The notes: a model not told the origin generated them from the letters alone. Shown: positions 35,010 through 44,779, counted from the stretch's first letter. The stretch is DNA of 64,000 nucleotides from Prevotella melaninogenica (GCF_013267595.1 NZ_CP054010.1:1240001-1304000); one strand, 5' to 3'. Numbers and translations: made by a program.

Positions 35010-36020
35010 TTAGTTGGGAAAAGTATTCACCTCTGGATGTATCTCAATTCCAAACTTCTCCTTCACATCATGCTGAATTGTCTGGTAGAGTCTGACTACG
35101 TCAGCACCTGTTGCGCCACCAAGGTTCACCAATACCAAAGCCTGCTTGTCGTAAACGCCTGCAGGACCTAATGCCTTACCCTTCCAACCGCATTGTTCAA
35201 TCATCCAACCAGCTGGAATCTTCTCATGGTCAGCATCAATAGTATAGTGGGGCATCCGTTCATATTGCGCTGCCAACTCCTCGTATTTAGCTTTAGGAAC
35301 GATAGGATTCATAAAGAAACTACCCGCATTACCAATCTTCTTTGGGTCAGGAAGTTTCGCATTACGGATGTCAGTAATCGTCTGGCGAAGTTCTGCTACG
35401 GTAGGATTCTCTATACCTTGTTCAGCCAATGCCGCACGAATATTACCATAATCGAGTTTAGGTTGATAAGTCTTAGAAAGGTGATAGGTCACCGATGTGA
35501 TAAGATACTTATTGCGCCATTCATGCTTAAACTTACTCTGTCGATAGCTGTATTCGCAATCAGCATTCTTGAAATGATACACTTCACCAGTGGCAATCTC
35601 CACCGCTTCAACCTCATCAATCAAGTCTTTAGCTTCCACACCATAGGCTCCGATATTTTGTACAGCACTCGCACCACACTCACCCGGAATGATAGAAAGG
35701 TTTTCTGCACCATAGAGATCGTGAGAAACACAATAGTCTACAAAGTCATCCCATACGTAAGCAGAGCCACAACGTACACGTTCTTCGTCGATTTGCTCGA
35801 TAAAGGAGATGCCAGAGTGGAGTACGGTTCCCTTGAAATCACCAGTGAGTAGAAGGTTACTACCCCCACCGAGAATCAGTAGTGGATAGTCGTCTTCCTT
35901 CAACGAGCGTACAAGTTCCTGTGCTTCCTCTACTGATTCGTATTCAACAAAACGCTGACATTTAGCGTCAATGCCGAAGGTATTATGTTTTAGTAGACTA
36001 TAGTTAAACTCTATTCTCAT
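35010..36020 (-). CDS. murB: UDP-N-acetylenolpyruvoylglucosamine reductase
   Basis: 336 residues. This FAD enzyme reduces UDP-GlcNAc-enolpyruvate to UDP-MurNAc in cytoplasmic peptidoglycan synthesis. FAD-domain motifs LILGGGSNLLL (about 48-58) and GAYGVEAKDLI (about 122-132) are present. The catalytic-serine block NAGSFFMNP (about 231-239) and the C-terminal glutamate in EIHPEV are also present. The length and the extra C-terminal segment match the type I (E. coli-like) form. It lies about 50 bp from the acetyltransferase upstream on the same strand. Confidence 0.95.
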   Translation of the reverse strand: MRIEFNYSLLKHNTFGIDAKCQRFVEYESVEEAQELVRSLKEDDYPLLILGGGSNLLLTGDFKGTVLHSGISFIEQIDEERVRCGSAYVWDDFVDYCVSHDLYGAENLSIIPGECGASAVQNIGAYGVEAKDLIDEVEAVEIATGEVYHFKNADCEYSYRQSKFKHEWRNKYLITSVTYHLSKTYQPKLDYGNIRAALAEQGIENPTVAELRQTITDIRNAKLPDPKKIGNAGSFFMNPIVPKAKYEELAAQYERMPHYTIDADHEKIPAGWMIEQCGWKGKALGPAGVYDKQALVLVNLGGATGADVVRLYQTIQHDVKEKFGIEIHPEVNTFPN

Positions 36021-36072
36021 TTTAACTTATATCGTTTTTGCGTTTTCCTTTGTTTCTGTTTATAACAAGGAT

Positions 36073-36651
36073 TTATTCTTCCTGATTTCTGAGAACCTTT
36101 GCCGGACTGCCGACAGCAACAGCATTGGCAGGAATGTCCTTTGTTACAACTGCTCCTGCGCCTATTACAGCATTACGACCTATCGTCACACCGGGTAGGA
36201 TAATTGCTCCTCCACCAATCCACACGCCATCTTCTATCTTGACAGGTTGGGCATAGATATTCCATCCTCCACTAGGAATCATTCGTTCCTTGGCAGTGAC
36301 AGGATGCGCTGCTGTATAGATTTTCACGTCTGAAGCGATTAGAACATGATTGCCTATATCAATACGGTTATTGTCTACAAACGTACAGTTCATATTGATA
36401 ACAACCCAGTTCCCCATGTGGATATTGACACCATACTCACAATGAAAATCCACATCGATATGAATCTGCTCACCGATAGAGCCAAACAACTGCTCAAAAA
36501 TCCTGTGCTTGCTTTCGTGGTCAGCATAGTCGCAATCGTTCAACTTGCGCAATAAGCGTTTTGTACGTAATATTATCTGCTGCAATTCTGGGTCAACAGC
36601 ATTAAAAAACTCACCATCTAAGGCTTTCTGACGTTCACTTTTCATAAGCAA
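36073..36651 (-). CDS. Sugar O-acetyltransferase (maltose/galactoside type)
   Basis: 192 residues, or 190 from the second ATG. The N-terminal MAC helix region (KSERQKALDGEFFN) and the left-handed beta-helix with IEDGVWIGGGAIILPGVTIG (about 143-162) are diagnostic. The catalytic histidine is expected in IYTAAHPV (near 115). It transfers acetyl from acetyl-CoA to the 6-hydroxyl of a sugar, probably as a detoxifying step. It is followed by murB; a functional link is unlikely. Confidence 0.92.
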   Translation of the reverse strand: MLMKSERQKALDGEFFNAVDPELQQIILRTKRLLRKLNDCDYADHESKHRIFEQLFGSIGEQIHIDVDFHCEYGVNIHMGNWVVINMNCTFVDNNRIDIGNHVLIASDVKIYTAAHPVTAKERMIPSGGWNIYAQPVKIEDGVWIGGGAIILPGVTIGRNAVIGAGAVVTKDIPANAVAVGSPAKVLRNQEE

Positions 36652-36720
36652 AAGGTTTTAAATTGTTGAGTATATTGCTTAAAGAAAGACCCACTACCAA
36701 GGTAGGCAGGGGTCTGTTCG

Positions 36721-37578
36721 TTAATAAGCTACAACCTTCTCTAAGCGCCAACTCTTACCATTCTGCTTAAAGATGAGCTGCGTTTCAACACCATTAGACA
36801 ACCCACGGAAGGTAACAATCCTGCGGTCAGTGTCTGAATACTTCTGACCATAAAGGATGTTATAAATCATTTCCTGTGGAAGTTCTGGTAAGAATGATGA
36901 CCATTCTTCGGCAGGGATAGTCGTGTTGACTACATTTGTCTCCTCACCATTAGGGTCTGGACCTGAATAAGCTAATGAACTCTTCACAGCCCCTTTACCA
37001 CCATTGGCGAAGAAGTGTGACAGGAAGGTATAGAAAGATGCGTTATAACTATCCTTGAATGTGATGTTACGAATCTGATTCAACTTCCAGCTTCCATCCT
37101 GATGATCGAACCAATACTGCTCTATCGTACCTCTCTTTAAATGTATCTTCTCAACGATGACACTATCCAAGTCGGTAGACTTAGAGAACTTCATTTGTTT
37201 CTCATTATCAAAGATAAGCGTGTAATAGCCCTGTTTGCGGAAGAAATAATCCATCTTCCAGTTTCCACGTGTCAGCTCCGTAGTCTTTGTACCATTGACT
37301 ACAGGCAGTGGGAACTTAATACGATTCATCTGCAACTTCTTATTAGCAATAAAGTTAAAGAAGAAGTCATCAAACAATTGGTCTGCTGCCTTTGGCATAG
37401 GAGTAGCAGCAATCACCTCCGTGGCAGAGTCAACGCTATCTACAGTGTCAGTGTCTTCTGCTGCTGTAGAATCAGTAGTTGTACTGTCATCGCCATCAAC
37501 TTTCTTGCTTGTGCAACCTGTAGTAACAGCTACCATAGCTACACAAACACACACAATAAGTAAAAAAGCTTTTTTCAT
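36721..37578 (-). CDS. DUF4348 family lipoprotein
   Basis: 285 residues. The signal peptide ends in a lipobox (VTTGC, Cys near residue 22), so it is lipid-anchored. An acidic threonine/serine/aspartate-rich linker (about 28-55) tethers a soluble domain (about 65-285) with the features of DUF4348, a Bacteroidota-only family (QLFDDFFFNFIANKKLQ and RITFPLPV-type opening, YFRKQGYYTLIFDNE). Function unknown. Divergent from pheS with about 140 bp between. Confidence 0.82.
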   Translation of the reverse strand: MKKAFLLIVCVCVAMVAVTTGCTSKKVDGDDSTTTDSTAAEDTDTVDSVDSATEVIAATPMPKAADQLFDDFFFNFIANKKLQMNRIKFPLPVVNGTKTTELTRGNWKMDYFFRKQGYYTLIFDNEKQMKFSKSTDLDSVIVEKIHLKRGTIEQYWFDHQDGSWKLNQIRNITFKDSYNASFYTFLSHFFANGGKGAVKSSLAYSGPDPNGEETNVVNTTIPAEEWSSFLPELPQEMIYNILYGQKYSDTDRRIVTFRGLSNGVETQLIFKQNGKSWRLEKVVAY

Positions 37579-37691
37579 ACTCTCTTTTTATTCATCTCAA
37601 ATTTCCTGCAAATGTACAATATTTATTTCTAATAAGATAGGATTTTTATAAATTTATATTAGGGTAATTTCTCCGTTACGATTATAAATTG

Positions 37692-37699
37692 TACCTTTG
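37692..37699 (+). promoter_or_regulatory. Candidate pheS promoter
   Basis: TACCTTTG, matching TAnnTTTG, 20 bp before the pheS ATG, giving a very short leader. The -33 element is not clear. Confidence 0.5.
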
Positions 37700-37719
37700 C
37701 AGGAAAATAATCAAGAACT

Positions 37720-38757
37720 ATGTTATTAGACAAGATAGAAGAACTTCTCAAGGAAGTGAGCGCACTCACGGCAAAGAGTGCTGATGATGTGGAGCAACTC
37801 CGTCTGAAATACCTTAGTAAAAAGGGTGAAATCAATGCGTTGATGAGCGAGTTCCGTAATGTGGCAGCCGACCAGAAGAAGGTTGTCGGCATGAAGATTA
37901 ATGAACTTAAGCAGAGTGCACAGGACAAGATTAACGAACTCAAGGACCAGCTTGAAACAAGTGAGGCACAGAGTGATGATATCGACTTGACACGTACTGC
38001 TTATCCTATTAACCTCGGTACACGTCATCCGTTGACACTTGTAAAGAACGAGATTATTGATATCTTTGCTCGTATGGGTTTTACTCTCTATCAAGGTCCT
38101 GAGATTGATGACGACCAGCACGTGTTTACTATGTTGAACTTTGCTGCTGATCATCCTGCACGTGATATGCAAGATACCTTCTTCATTGAGCGCAGTAGTA
38201 CGATGGACGTTACGAAGAACGTTCTTCTCCGTAGCCACACTTCTAATGATGAGGCACACTATATGTCTACACACGAACCTCCAATCCGTGTTCTTTGCCC
38301 AGGTCGTGTATATCGTAATGAGGCTATCTCGGCTCGTGCACACTGCTTCTTCCATCAGGTAGAGGGTCTTTATGTTGATAAGAATGTTAGCTTTACCGAC
38401 CTAAAGCAGGTGCTTCTCACCTTTGCTCGTGAGATGTTTGGTGCAGATACAAAGATTCGTCTTCGTCCAAGCTATTTCCCTTTCACTGAGCCAAGCGCAG
38501 AGATGGATATCAGCTGTAACATCTGTGGCGGTGAGGGCTGCGGCTTCTGTAAGCACACTGGATGGGTTGAGATTCTTGGTTGTGGTATGGTTGACCCACA
38601 CGACCTTGAGGCTTGTGGTATTGATTCAAGCGTATATACAGGTTATGCCTTCGGTATGGGTGTTGAGCGTATTGCTAACCTCAAGTACCGTGTAAGCGAC
38701 CTCCGCCTCTTCTCTGAAAACGATACCCGCTTCCTTCGCGAGTTTGAGGGAGCGTAG
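37720..38757 (+). CDS. pheS: Phenylalanyl-tRNA synthetase, alpha subunit
   Basis: 345 residues. The catalytic subunit of the alpha2-beta2 enzyme that charges tRNA-Phe. An N-terminal coiled coil (about 1-90) is followed by the class II core. Motif 2 lies in CPGRVYRNEAISARAHCFFHQVEGL (shown here as RVYRNEAISA and FHQVEGL), then FTEPSAEMDISC with a CxxC...CxxC insert (CNICGGEGCGFC), and motif 3 is FGMGVERI. The full alpha-subunit core is present. pheT is not adjacent, which is usual for many Bacteroidota. Confidence 0.97.
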   Translation: MLLDKIEELLKEVSALTAKSADDVEQLRLKYLSKKGEINALMSEFRNVAADQKKVVGMKINELKQSAQDKINELKDQLETSEAQSDDIDLTRTAYPINLGTRHPLTLVKNEIIDIFARMGFTLYQGPEIDDDQHVFTMLNFAADHPARDMQDTFFIERSSTMDVTKNVLLRSHTSNDEAHYMSTHEPPIRVLCPGRVYRNEAISARAHCFFHQVEGLYVDKNVSFTDLKQVLLTFAREMFGADTKIRLRPSYFPFTEPSAEMDISCNICGGEGCGFCKHTGWVEILGCGMVDPHDLEACGIDSSVYTGYAFGMGVERIANLKYRVSDLRLFSENDTRFLREFEGA

Positions 38758-39370
38758 TGTTGGGTGATGAGTGTTAAGTGTTAGGTGTTGATGGGCACTT
38801 AGGTGTTGGGTGTTAGGTGTTGGGTGTTGATGATTTGCCCTTTCTATACTTGATATCTTTGAGTTATACGTTGTAAAAGTAAAGACTTTATAGATTTTGA
38901 TAATAAGTAATGGGTGTTGATGAAGTTTTAAACAATTCGTCAACACCCATTTTCGTCTCTCTCTATTCTGCTTAATGGTCCGTCTCTGATAACGGATAAT
39001 CCCGAATCTATCAGATGTTTCTCACTCCCTAAGGCTATCCTAAATTCTTTCTAACATCATATAGCATTCGTACTGACGCTGTTCTTTTATGTATTCATTG
39101 TCTAATAAGATTACTGTTAAGCCTTAACACTATATGTGCGGAGCCTTAGCACAACACGTGCGGAGGCTCTGTACGTTCGTTCAAGAGGGGTGTGAGCCTT
39201 GTTATTGACATCCTCTTTATATAAAGACAATGATGACTAACCCTCTCGAAAAAGCCTATCATAGTTATCACCAACACCTCTCACGTAGCATATCATCACC
39301 ACCTAACATCCACCACCTACCACCCAAGTGACCATCATCACCTAACATCCAACACCTATCACCCATCACC
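38758..39370. repeat. Intergenic region of simple and dispersed repeats
   Basis: No gene seen. 38758-38832 repeats variants of GGGTGTTAGGTGTTG; 39245-39366 holds the complementary CACCTAACATCCAACACC type, so the two ends could pair. 38909-38951 is a near-perfect hairpin (AATGGGTGTTGATGAA with TTCGTCAACACCCATT) followed by a short T-run, a possible terminator for pheS. 39121-39175 carries the GTGCGGAG/CTTAGCAC module also found at 59660-59712. Confidence 0.65.
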
Positions 39371-39862
39371 CTACAATATTTCACGTGCTATCCACGCACA
39401 AGCTTCCGCATCAGCGAGGGCGTGATGGTGGTCAGTTAGTTCATAGCCACAGGCAGATGAAACTGTATGTAACTGATGGTCGGGAAGGTGTGGGAAGTGG
39501 CGTCGTGCAGCCTTCAGCGTATCAAGGAACTCATAATCAGGGTAATCCATTTGGTAGGTATAGAAGGAAGCCTTCAGACAAGATTTGTCGAAAGATGCAT
39601 TATGGGCTACAAGTGGTAAGCCTTCAATCATAGGTTCTATCTGTTTCCATATCTCACAGAATACGGGTGCTCCGTCAGTATCTGCACACGTAAGCCCATG
39701 CACCTGCGTACATCGCCAATGATAGTAATTCGGTTCGGGCTGTATAAGCGAATAGAAACTGTCAACAATCTCTCCTCCTCTTACTATCACCAAGCCTACC
39801 GAGCAAACACTACACCGTTCAAAGTTAGCTGTCTCAAAGTCAATCGCTGCAAAGTCCTGCAT
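39371..39862 (-). CDS. DEDDh 3'-5' exonuclease (DNA polymerase III epsilon-like)
   Basis: 163 residues. A stand-alone exonuclease domain: AIDFETAN (Exo I, D8 and E10), HNASFDKSCL (Exo II, about 87-96) and HHALADAEACA (Exo III with the DEDDh histidine, about 146-156). It removes nucleotides from DNA or RNA 3' ends. It is shorter than polymerase epsilon proper and lacks the polymerase-binding tail, so it is probably a repair or processing nuclease. A similar domain is fused into the helicase at 42 kb. Confidence 0.9.
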   Translation of the reverse strand: MQDFAAIDFETANFERCSVCSVGLVIVRGGEIVDSFYSLIQPEPNYYHWRCTQVHGLTCADTDGAPVFCEIWKQIEPMIEGLPLVAHNASFDKSCLKASFYTYQMDYPDYEFLDTLKAARRHFPHLPDHQLHTVSSACGYELTDHHHALADAEACAWIAREIL

Positions 39863-39947
39863 AGTTTCTTTATAAATTTATTAGTCGTTGGCTACATCTT
39901 AAATCTATAGATGAGGCTCTATGTTTGTTTAGACAAAGTCTCTTTGT

Positions 39948-40469
39948 TCATTCTTGACAACCATAATAGTCATAGTACATATCCCATAAGGTATCGGAAA
40001 AACCCCAACCACATTGTGTTGAATTAAGCATACTTTCAATTCTCTGTCTGAAATGCTCCTCAAGGTTATGGTCGGAAATATGCTTCAAGGCTTTCTCAAA
40101 ATTCGTTTCTAATGTAGTATAATACTGTTCCCACATATCACCGAAGGTCATTGTGTATTCACATCCCAACTCTATATAGTAAAGCATTAAATCTCCAAGA
40201 CTGATGGCATCAGCTTTCAACTTCTTGAAGTCGGAGATTGCCTTGCGGCAAGTTGCAAATGAAGGCTTGTCTGAAAAGCCCCGAGCAGGGAAGAATTCGT
40301 TGCGAATAATCTTTTTATACTTTTCCAATGCAGCGCTATAATCAGGTGTAAGATACATTTCCAGATACATCTTCGCTTCTGCACTTGCATCATACAGACT
40401 CAACACAAGGTTCATTACGTCTTCCTTAGGTAGTACTGCCAGATGCTTCTTTAGTTTTAATTTGGTCAT
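39948..40469 (-). CDS. DUF6155 family protein
   Basis: 173 residues, all-helical and cytoplasmic. The opening (TKLKLKKHLAVLPKEDVMNLVLSLY) and the WGFSDTLWDMYYDYYG ending are typical of DUF6155, a small Bacteroidota/Firmicutes family of unknown function. Isolated gene; nothing adjacent suggests a role. Confidence 0.8.
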   Translation of the reverse strand: MTKLKLKKHLAVLPKEDVMNLVLSLYDASAEAKMYLEMYLTPDYSAALEKYKKIIRNEFFPARGFSDKPSFATCRKAISDFKKLKADAISLGDLMLYYIELGCEYTMTFGDMWEQYYTTLETNFEKALKHISDHNLEEHFRQRIESMLNSTQCGWGFSDTLWDMYYDYYGCQE

Positions 40470-40639
40470 ATCAGAGTCCTCTCTATATTAGCATTTACAA
40501 GTAACATAAAGTTCCATGTCTGCAAAGGTATAGCTTTCCAGCGAAAAATGAAAATGTTAGCGTAAAGTAAATTACAAAGATTCTCTAAACCTTTCATGCA
40601 TATTTCTTTTATCGTAAAAGAGAACAACCTAACTTACTC

Positions 40640-41662
40640 CTAAAATTTAAGAGGCATCAAGTTAACAATTCTATTAATAACAAATGAAATGATAAAACTC
40701 ACAAATAGTAGTGCTATATACTCCAAGAATACATATTTGAATCCTGCTATAAAAGAAGGAAAGAGATAATATAAGAACCACGTGTGAATCATCCATATGT
40801 TCATTGAATGACGACCAATAGCAGAGAGTATAGGAATGTTAGCCTTCCCTTGTGACAAAAGAACAAATGAAACAATGAATGTTATTGCATAAAAGGGGCT
40901 AAATAGGGCGGTAGGTATATAATACTTTATAATCGATGCTATTACTAAAATGGCAAAAACAAGAAACTTTCCGTAGGATTTTTTTGCTACTAATACGTTA
41001 AGTTTAGAAAATAGCTCTGTACGTTTTAGCATTGCCCCCAAACTGAATGGGAATAGTAGGAAACCTAAGTACAGCAGGTTATAAAGAATAGGTGAAGAAG
41101 TTTTATATTGTATACCAAGTTTTGAAATTAGTAGACCAGAAATGAGAAAGATAACAAATGTAATTAAACATACGTATCTTGCTTTTATGCGAGACATTTG
41201 TTTAAATAAAAAAGGATAAGATAGAGATAGTAATGAATAAGGAAAAAGAAACCAACATTCATAGTTCCAGCTTGAATAAAAGGAACTATAATTCAGTATG
41301 ATGTCTTTAATACTTCCAGGATATTTAGAACTATCTCCTACGAAGTGACCGATGGTTACAAATATCGAGATTATAACCCAATAATGAAGATAAAGTTTGA
41401 AGATTCTACTAAGATGATGCTTATCACCCTTCTGAAAAACATAGAATAGACCATATCCTCCAAGAATGGTGAATATCTGCACAGGTACATCTATTTTATT
41501 AATAATATCGTATAGAGGAACTCCTCCTATATGAATAAGATTAATACCAAATCCAGATCCCAAATGGCAACCTAACATCATAAGGAGAGCAACTCCTTTA
41601 AGCATTACGGTTTCTTCTTTTGTCATTGCATTAAAAAGTTTAATGCGATGCTTTATACTCAA
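40640..41662 (-). CDS. Acyltransferase-3 family integral membrane protein
   Basis: 340 residues with about ten membrane segments. The opening KEETVMLKGVALLMMLGCH has the conserved arginine/histidine region of acyltransferase-3 proteins (the catalytic histidine is H34-like in MLGCHLG). These enzymes O-acylate cell-surface sugars such as polysaccharides or exported glycolipids. AT-rich composition and isolated placement are usual for surface-variation genes. Its leader contains an elaborate set of competing hairpins (41678-41822). Confidence 0.82.
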   Translation of the reverse strand: MSIKHRIKLFNAMTKEETVMLKGVALLMMLGCHLGSGFGINLIHIGGVPLYDIINKIDVPVQIFTILGGYGLFYVFQKGDKHHLSRIFKLYLHYWVIISIFVTIGHFVGDSSKYPGSIKDIILNYSSFYSSWNYECWFLFPYSLLSLSYPFLFKQMSRIKARYVCLITFVIFLISGLLISKLGIQYKTSSPILYNLLYLGFLLFPFSLGAMLKRTELFSKLNVLVAKKSYGKFLVFAILVIASIIKYYIPTALFSPFYAITFIVSFVLLSQGKANIPILSAIGRHSMNIWMIHTWFLYYLFPSFIAGFKYVFLEYIALLFVSFIISFVINRIVNLMPLKF

Positions 41663-41677
41663 ATTACGAAAGTTATA

Positions 41678-41822
41678 GCCAAGTACCTACATGAAAAACG
41701 TGGACGTTTTCATCCACGTTCAGAGGTACTTGGCGGAAACCTACAACAAGAGATGAAAGACGTCCACGATATCGTGGACGTTCACTAATCCATTCATTCT
41801 TGTTGTTCATTCTACCGCCAAG
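41678..41822 (-). promoter_or_regulatory. Competing hairpins and a 22-bp palindrome upstream of the acyltransferase
   Basis: GCCAAGTACCT (41678-41688) pairs with AGGTACTTGGC (41724-41734). The overlapping CTTGGCGG (41729-41736) can instead pair with CCGCCAAG (41815-41822). Between them is the perfect palindrome at 41760-41781, half-site ACGTCCACGAT. Inside the first arm, ACGTGGA/TCCACGT and TGAAAA/TTTTCA are also alternatives. Mutually exclusive stems in a leader suggest an RNA switch or a mobile-element end. An 80-codon frame across it looks incidental. Confidence 0.55.
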
Positions 41823-41974
41823 TTTCCTGAACGTTATTGAATAAATAGCAAACGCTAAATTATTAACCCACAAAATAGGACTGCGTACACACTTGCACAG
41901 CAAGTCCGACTGCAAAGTTACAACTTTATTTCTATTCTTTTAGGTTGATAACGAGTTATTTCCAATCTTTTTCT

Positions 41975-41982
41975 TACTTTTG
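41975..41982 (+). promoter_or_regulatory. Candidate promoter of the helicase-exonuclease gene
   Basis: TACTTTTG, matching TAnnTTTG, 36 bp before the ATG at 42019. The -33 element is unclear. Confidence 0.45.
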
Positions 41983-42018
41983 CAGAAGGAGCATCTATTG
42001 CTATAAAGAATACTTTCT

Positions 42019-44709
42019 ATGGGAGAAAACAATTACACATCAAGTTTAGATAAATATCAGATTCCTGTCGTTGAGGCAAGTCAGGGATATCATCTTGTGC
42101 TGGCATCGCCAGGATGTGGAAAGACACATATCCTCGCAGAGAGGATAAGATACGCACGAGAAAGGGGTGTGAAGTATGAGGATATGCTCTGTCTTACGTT
42201 CACCAACCGTGCTGCAAGAGAGATGACCAACCGTATTCAGAAGGTGGTGGGAGGTGATTTCTCCGAACTGATGGTGGGTAATGTGCATCGTTTTTGTTCT
42301 AAGTTCCTCTTTGAACAGGGACGTATACCAGCCGATTCTGCCATTATTGACGACGAAGAGGCGGTGAGTATTATCGCTGATTACCGCAATGAAGATGAAG
42401 AAGGAGTGACAAGAGACTTCAACCGATACAAAGGTTATCAAACGATTATCTTCTTTCAGCATTTCATCTATCAGTTGGAACACCAGCATCCGTGGAAGTA
42501 TTACCTTCATCCAGAGAGTTTTACGGATGATGATAGGGAAGCAGTAAAGCACATCTGTGCCTCACAAAAGATTGAATATGACGAGCAGGCGGTAGTGAAT
42601 ATCTATCACCATGCACAGGAATACATGGACGAGGCGAATGCGCCAGGGCTTGATGGGAAGACGGCAGATAGAATTCGTGTACTGCTTTGGAAGATGTATT
42701 ACGCTGGCTGTTATGCCCGATACAAGGAGGAGAATCACCTCTTCGACTTCGAAGACTTACTGCTCTATACTTACGATATCTATCGTTCTGACCCTACCTG
42801 TAAACGATATCTGTGGATACAAGTGGATGAGGTGCAGGATCTTAACGGTATGCAGCTTGCTATCATCGACTTGTTGACAGCAGAGGACAACCCGATGGTG
42901 ATGTACTTAGGCGATGAACAGCAGGCTATCTTCTCTTTTATGGGGGCGAAAGTGGAAACACTGACTCTCTTGAAGATGCGCTGTAAGGGTAATATACATC
43001 ATCTGCAGCGTAACCACCGTTCGCCAAAATACTTGCTCGATGTCTTCAATGACTATGCAGAAAAGCAACTGAAGATAGACCGCGAACTGCTTCCTCTTTC
43101 CGATAATGACACTAAGGCTACGTCGGGAGACTTGAGAATCATACATAGTAGTACGATAGAAGCTGAACATAAGGATATTACCACTGAGGCACTCTCCCTT
43201 TATGAGCAGAACAAGGAAGAGCGTACAGCCGTCATCGTTAGTGCTAATTCGGATGCTGATCGTATCAGTGAAGCTATGACGGAAGCAGGGCTGACTCACT
43301 TTAAGGTGTCTGGTCGCGACCTCTTCGATACACCAGATGTCAAGCTATTGTTGGCACATTTGAGTGTACTCTCTAATGAACATAATTCTATAGCGTGGAC
43401 ACGTATCATGAAAGGGGTGCATGCCTTCCCTTCTCATGCCCTTGCTCGCCGATTTAATTGGAAGCTAAAGCAGTTGGCACTGTTGCCATCCGACTTCCTT
43501 CTCTATCCCGAAAGCTGTTACACTGCAGAGTTTCTTCGTGCCTACAACGAGGAAGAAATCGTTGTCTTCGATACTGAAACAACAGGCTTAAATGTCTTTC
43601 AAGATGACATTATAGAGATAGCTGCCATCCGAATTAAGGGTGGGGAAGTGGTTGGCGAACCGCTTGATCTCTACATAGAGACCGATAAACCGATTCTACC
43701 AATGCTCGGAGACAAGGAGAATCCGATGTATGCTATCTATCATGAGAAGATGTCTACAGGCGAATTACTCTCTCCTTCTGATGCCTTACAGCGTTTCCTT
43801 GCCTACGTTGGGACCAGCCCTATCCTCGGTCATAATGCCAACTATGATTACAACATATTGGACAATAATCTGCAACGTTACTGTAAGGACACGATGCAGG
43901 CACATGATATTCGTTGCTTCGACTCGCTCAAACTGATAAGACTATTGGCTCCGAGCCTTCATTCTTATAAGTTGGAAAGCCTTCTCGAGACCTTCCATTT
44001 GGCAGGTGTTAATAGTCATCAGGCAATTGATGATGTGAAGGCAACGGTCAGTCTTGTGCGCCTCTGTGCTGAGAAAGCACGTGAGAAGCAAGCACAACAA
44101 GAGGCTTTTATCCACCATCCGAAGGTGAAACCATTTGCCAACGTGCTGCGTAGCAATTATGGCGAACGCTATCGAGAGGCTGTCAACCGACTTTATAAGC
44201 TATCAACCGACCATGAGCCAGCCCTTGTCAGCGAGCTCTCCGCTGCTTATAACGCCTTTCATTCCGATGGTTTGATCAATGACATCCCCCGATTAGACTA
44301 TATCCTCCGTTATCTCCGCATAGATATGCTGACGGATGAGACGGTAGCTAATGCCCTTGCACCACAGCTCTCGCAGTATGTAATGGATATTAATACGTTG
44401 AAAGAAGCCGACTTCTGTAATAGTAAGAGTATTCTTGAGCGCATCTATGTGACGACCGTTCACAAGGCAAAGGGACTGGAGTTTGATAATGTTATCATCT
44501 TTGATGCAGCCGATGGGCGCTATCCGAACACCTATAACAAGACCAAACAGCAAGACGAGGAAGACGCTCGTAAGTTCTATGTAGCCATGTCACGTGCTAA
44601 ACGTAGGCTTTTCATAGCCTATGCTCTGCAGAAAGTTGACCGTCATAGAAGGGTTTTCAATCGTGATCTGACACCCCTAATGGATAGTATTCAAAAGTAT
44701 TTTAATTAG
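42019..44709 (+). CDS. UvrD/PcrA-type superfamily 1 helicase with an inserted DEDDh exonuclease domain
   Basis: 896 residues. Walker A is ASPGCGKTH (about 29-37), motif Ia LTFTNRAAREM, motif II VDEVQDL (about 273-279), and motif III LGDEQQAIFSFMG. An exonuclease domain follows at about 514-690: VVFDTETTGLN (Exo I), GHNANYDYNIL (Exo II) and SHQAIDDVKAT (Exo III). Helicase motifs resume with TTVHKAKGLEFDNVI (V, about 811) and YVAMSRAKRRL (VI, about 853). All helicase and nuclease residues look intact. The domain sits between the two halves of the second RecA-like core, not at an end. Likely role: unwinding coupled to 3'-5' trimming in repair or in defence. Stand-alone gene. Confidence 0.9.
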   Translation: MGENNYTSSLDKYQIPVVEASQGYHLVLASPGCGKTHILAERIRYARERGVKYEDMLCLTFTNRAAREMTNRIQKVVGGDFSELMVGNVHRFCSKFLFEQGRIPADSAIIDDEEAVSIIADYRNEDEEGVTRDFNRYKGYQTIIFFQHFIYQLEHQHPWKYYLHPESFTDDDREAVKHICASQKIEYDEQAVVNIYHHAQEYMDEANAPGLDGKTADRIRVLLWKMYYAGCYARYKEENHLFDFEDLLLYTYDIYRSDPTCKRYLWIQVDEVQDLNGMQLAIIDLLTAEDNPMVMYLGDEQQAIFSFMGAKVETLTLLKMRCKGNIHHLQRNHRSPKYLLDVFNDYAEKQLKIDRELLPLSDNDTKATSGDLRIIHSSTIEAEHKDITTEALSLYEQNKEERTAVIVSANSDADRISEAMTEAGLTHFKVSGRDLFDTPDVKLLLAHLSVLSNEHNSIAWTRIMKGVHAFPSHALARRFNWKLKQLALLPSDFLLYPESCYTAEFLRAYNEEEIVVFDTETTGLNVFQDDIIEIAAIRIKGGEVVGEPLDLYIETDKPILPMLGDKENPMYAIYHEKMSTGELLSPSDALQRFLAYVGTSPILGHNANYDYNILDNNLQRYCKDTMQAHDIRCFDSLKLIRLLAPSLHSYKLESLLETFHLAGVNSHQAIDDVKATVSLVRLCAEKAREKQAQQEAFIHHPKVKPFANVLRSNYGERYREAVNRLYKLSTDHEPALVSELSAAYNAFHSDGLINDIPRLDYILRYLRIDMLTDETVANALAPQLSQYVMDINTLKEADFCNSKSILERIYVTTVHKAKGLEFDNVIIFDAADGRYPNTYNKTKQQDEEDARKFYVAMSRAKRRLFIAYALQKVDRHRRVFNRDLTPLMDSIQKYFN

Positions 44710-44779
44710 GATTCAGCTATATCAAATAACTGATATAAGACAAGAAAGTAATAGATGAAACGATATGTTTTGTCTATCA

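Noticed and set aside
41673..41915. 80-codon minus-strand frame upstream of the acyltransferase
   Set aside because: It runs through the nested inverted repeats and palindrome; its sequence is explained by those structures, and it has no family-like features.
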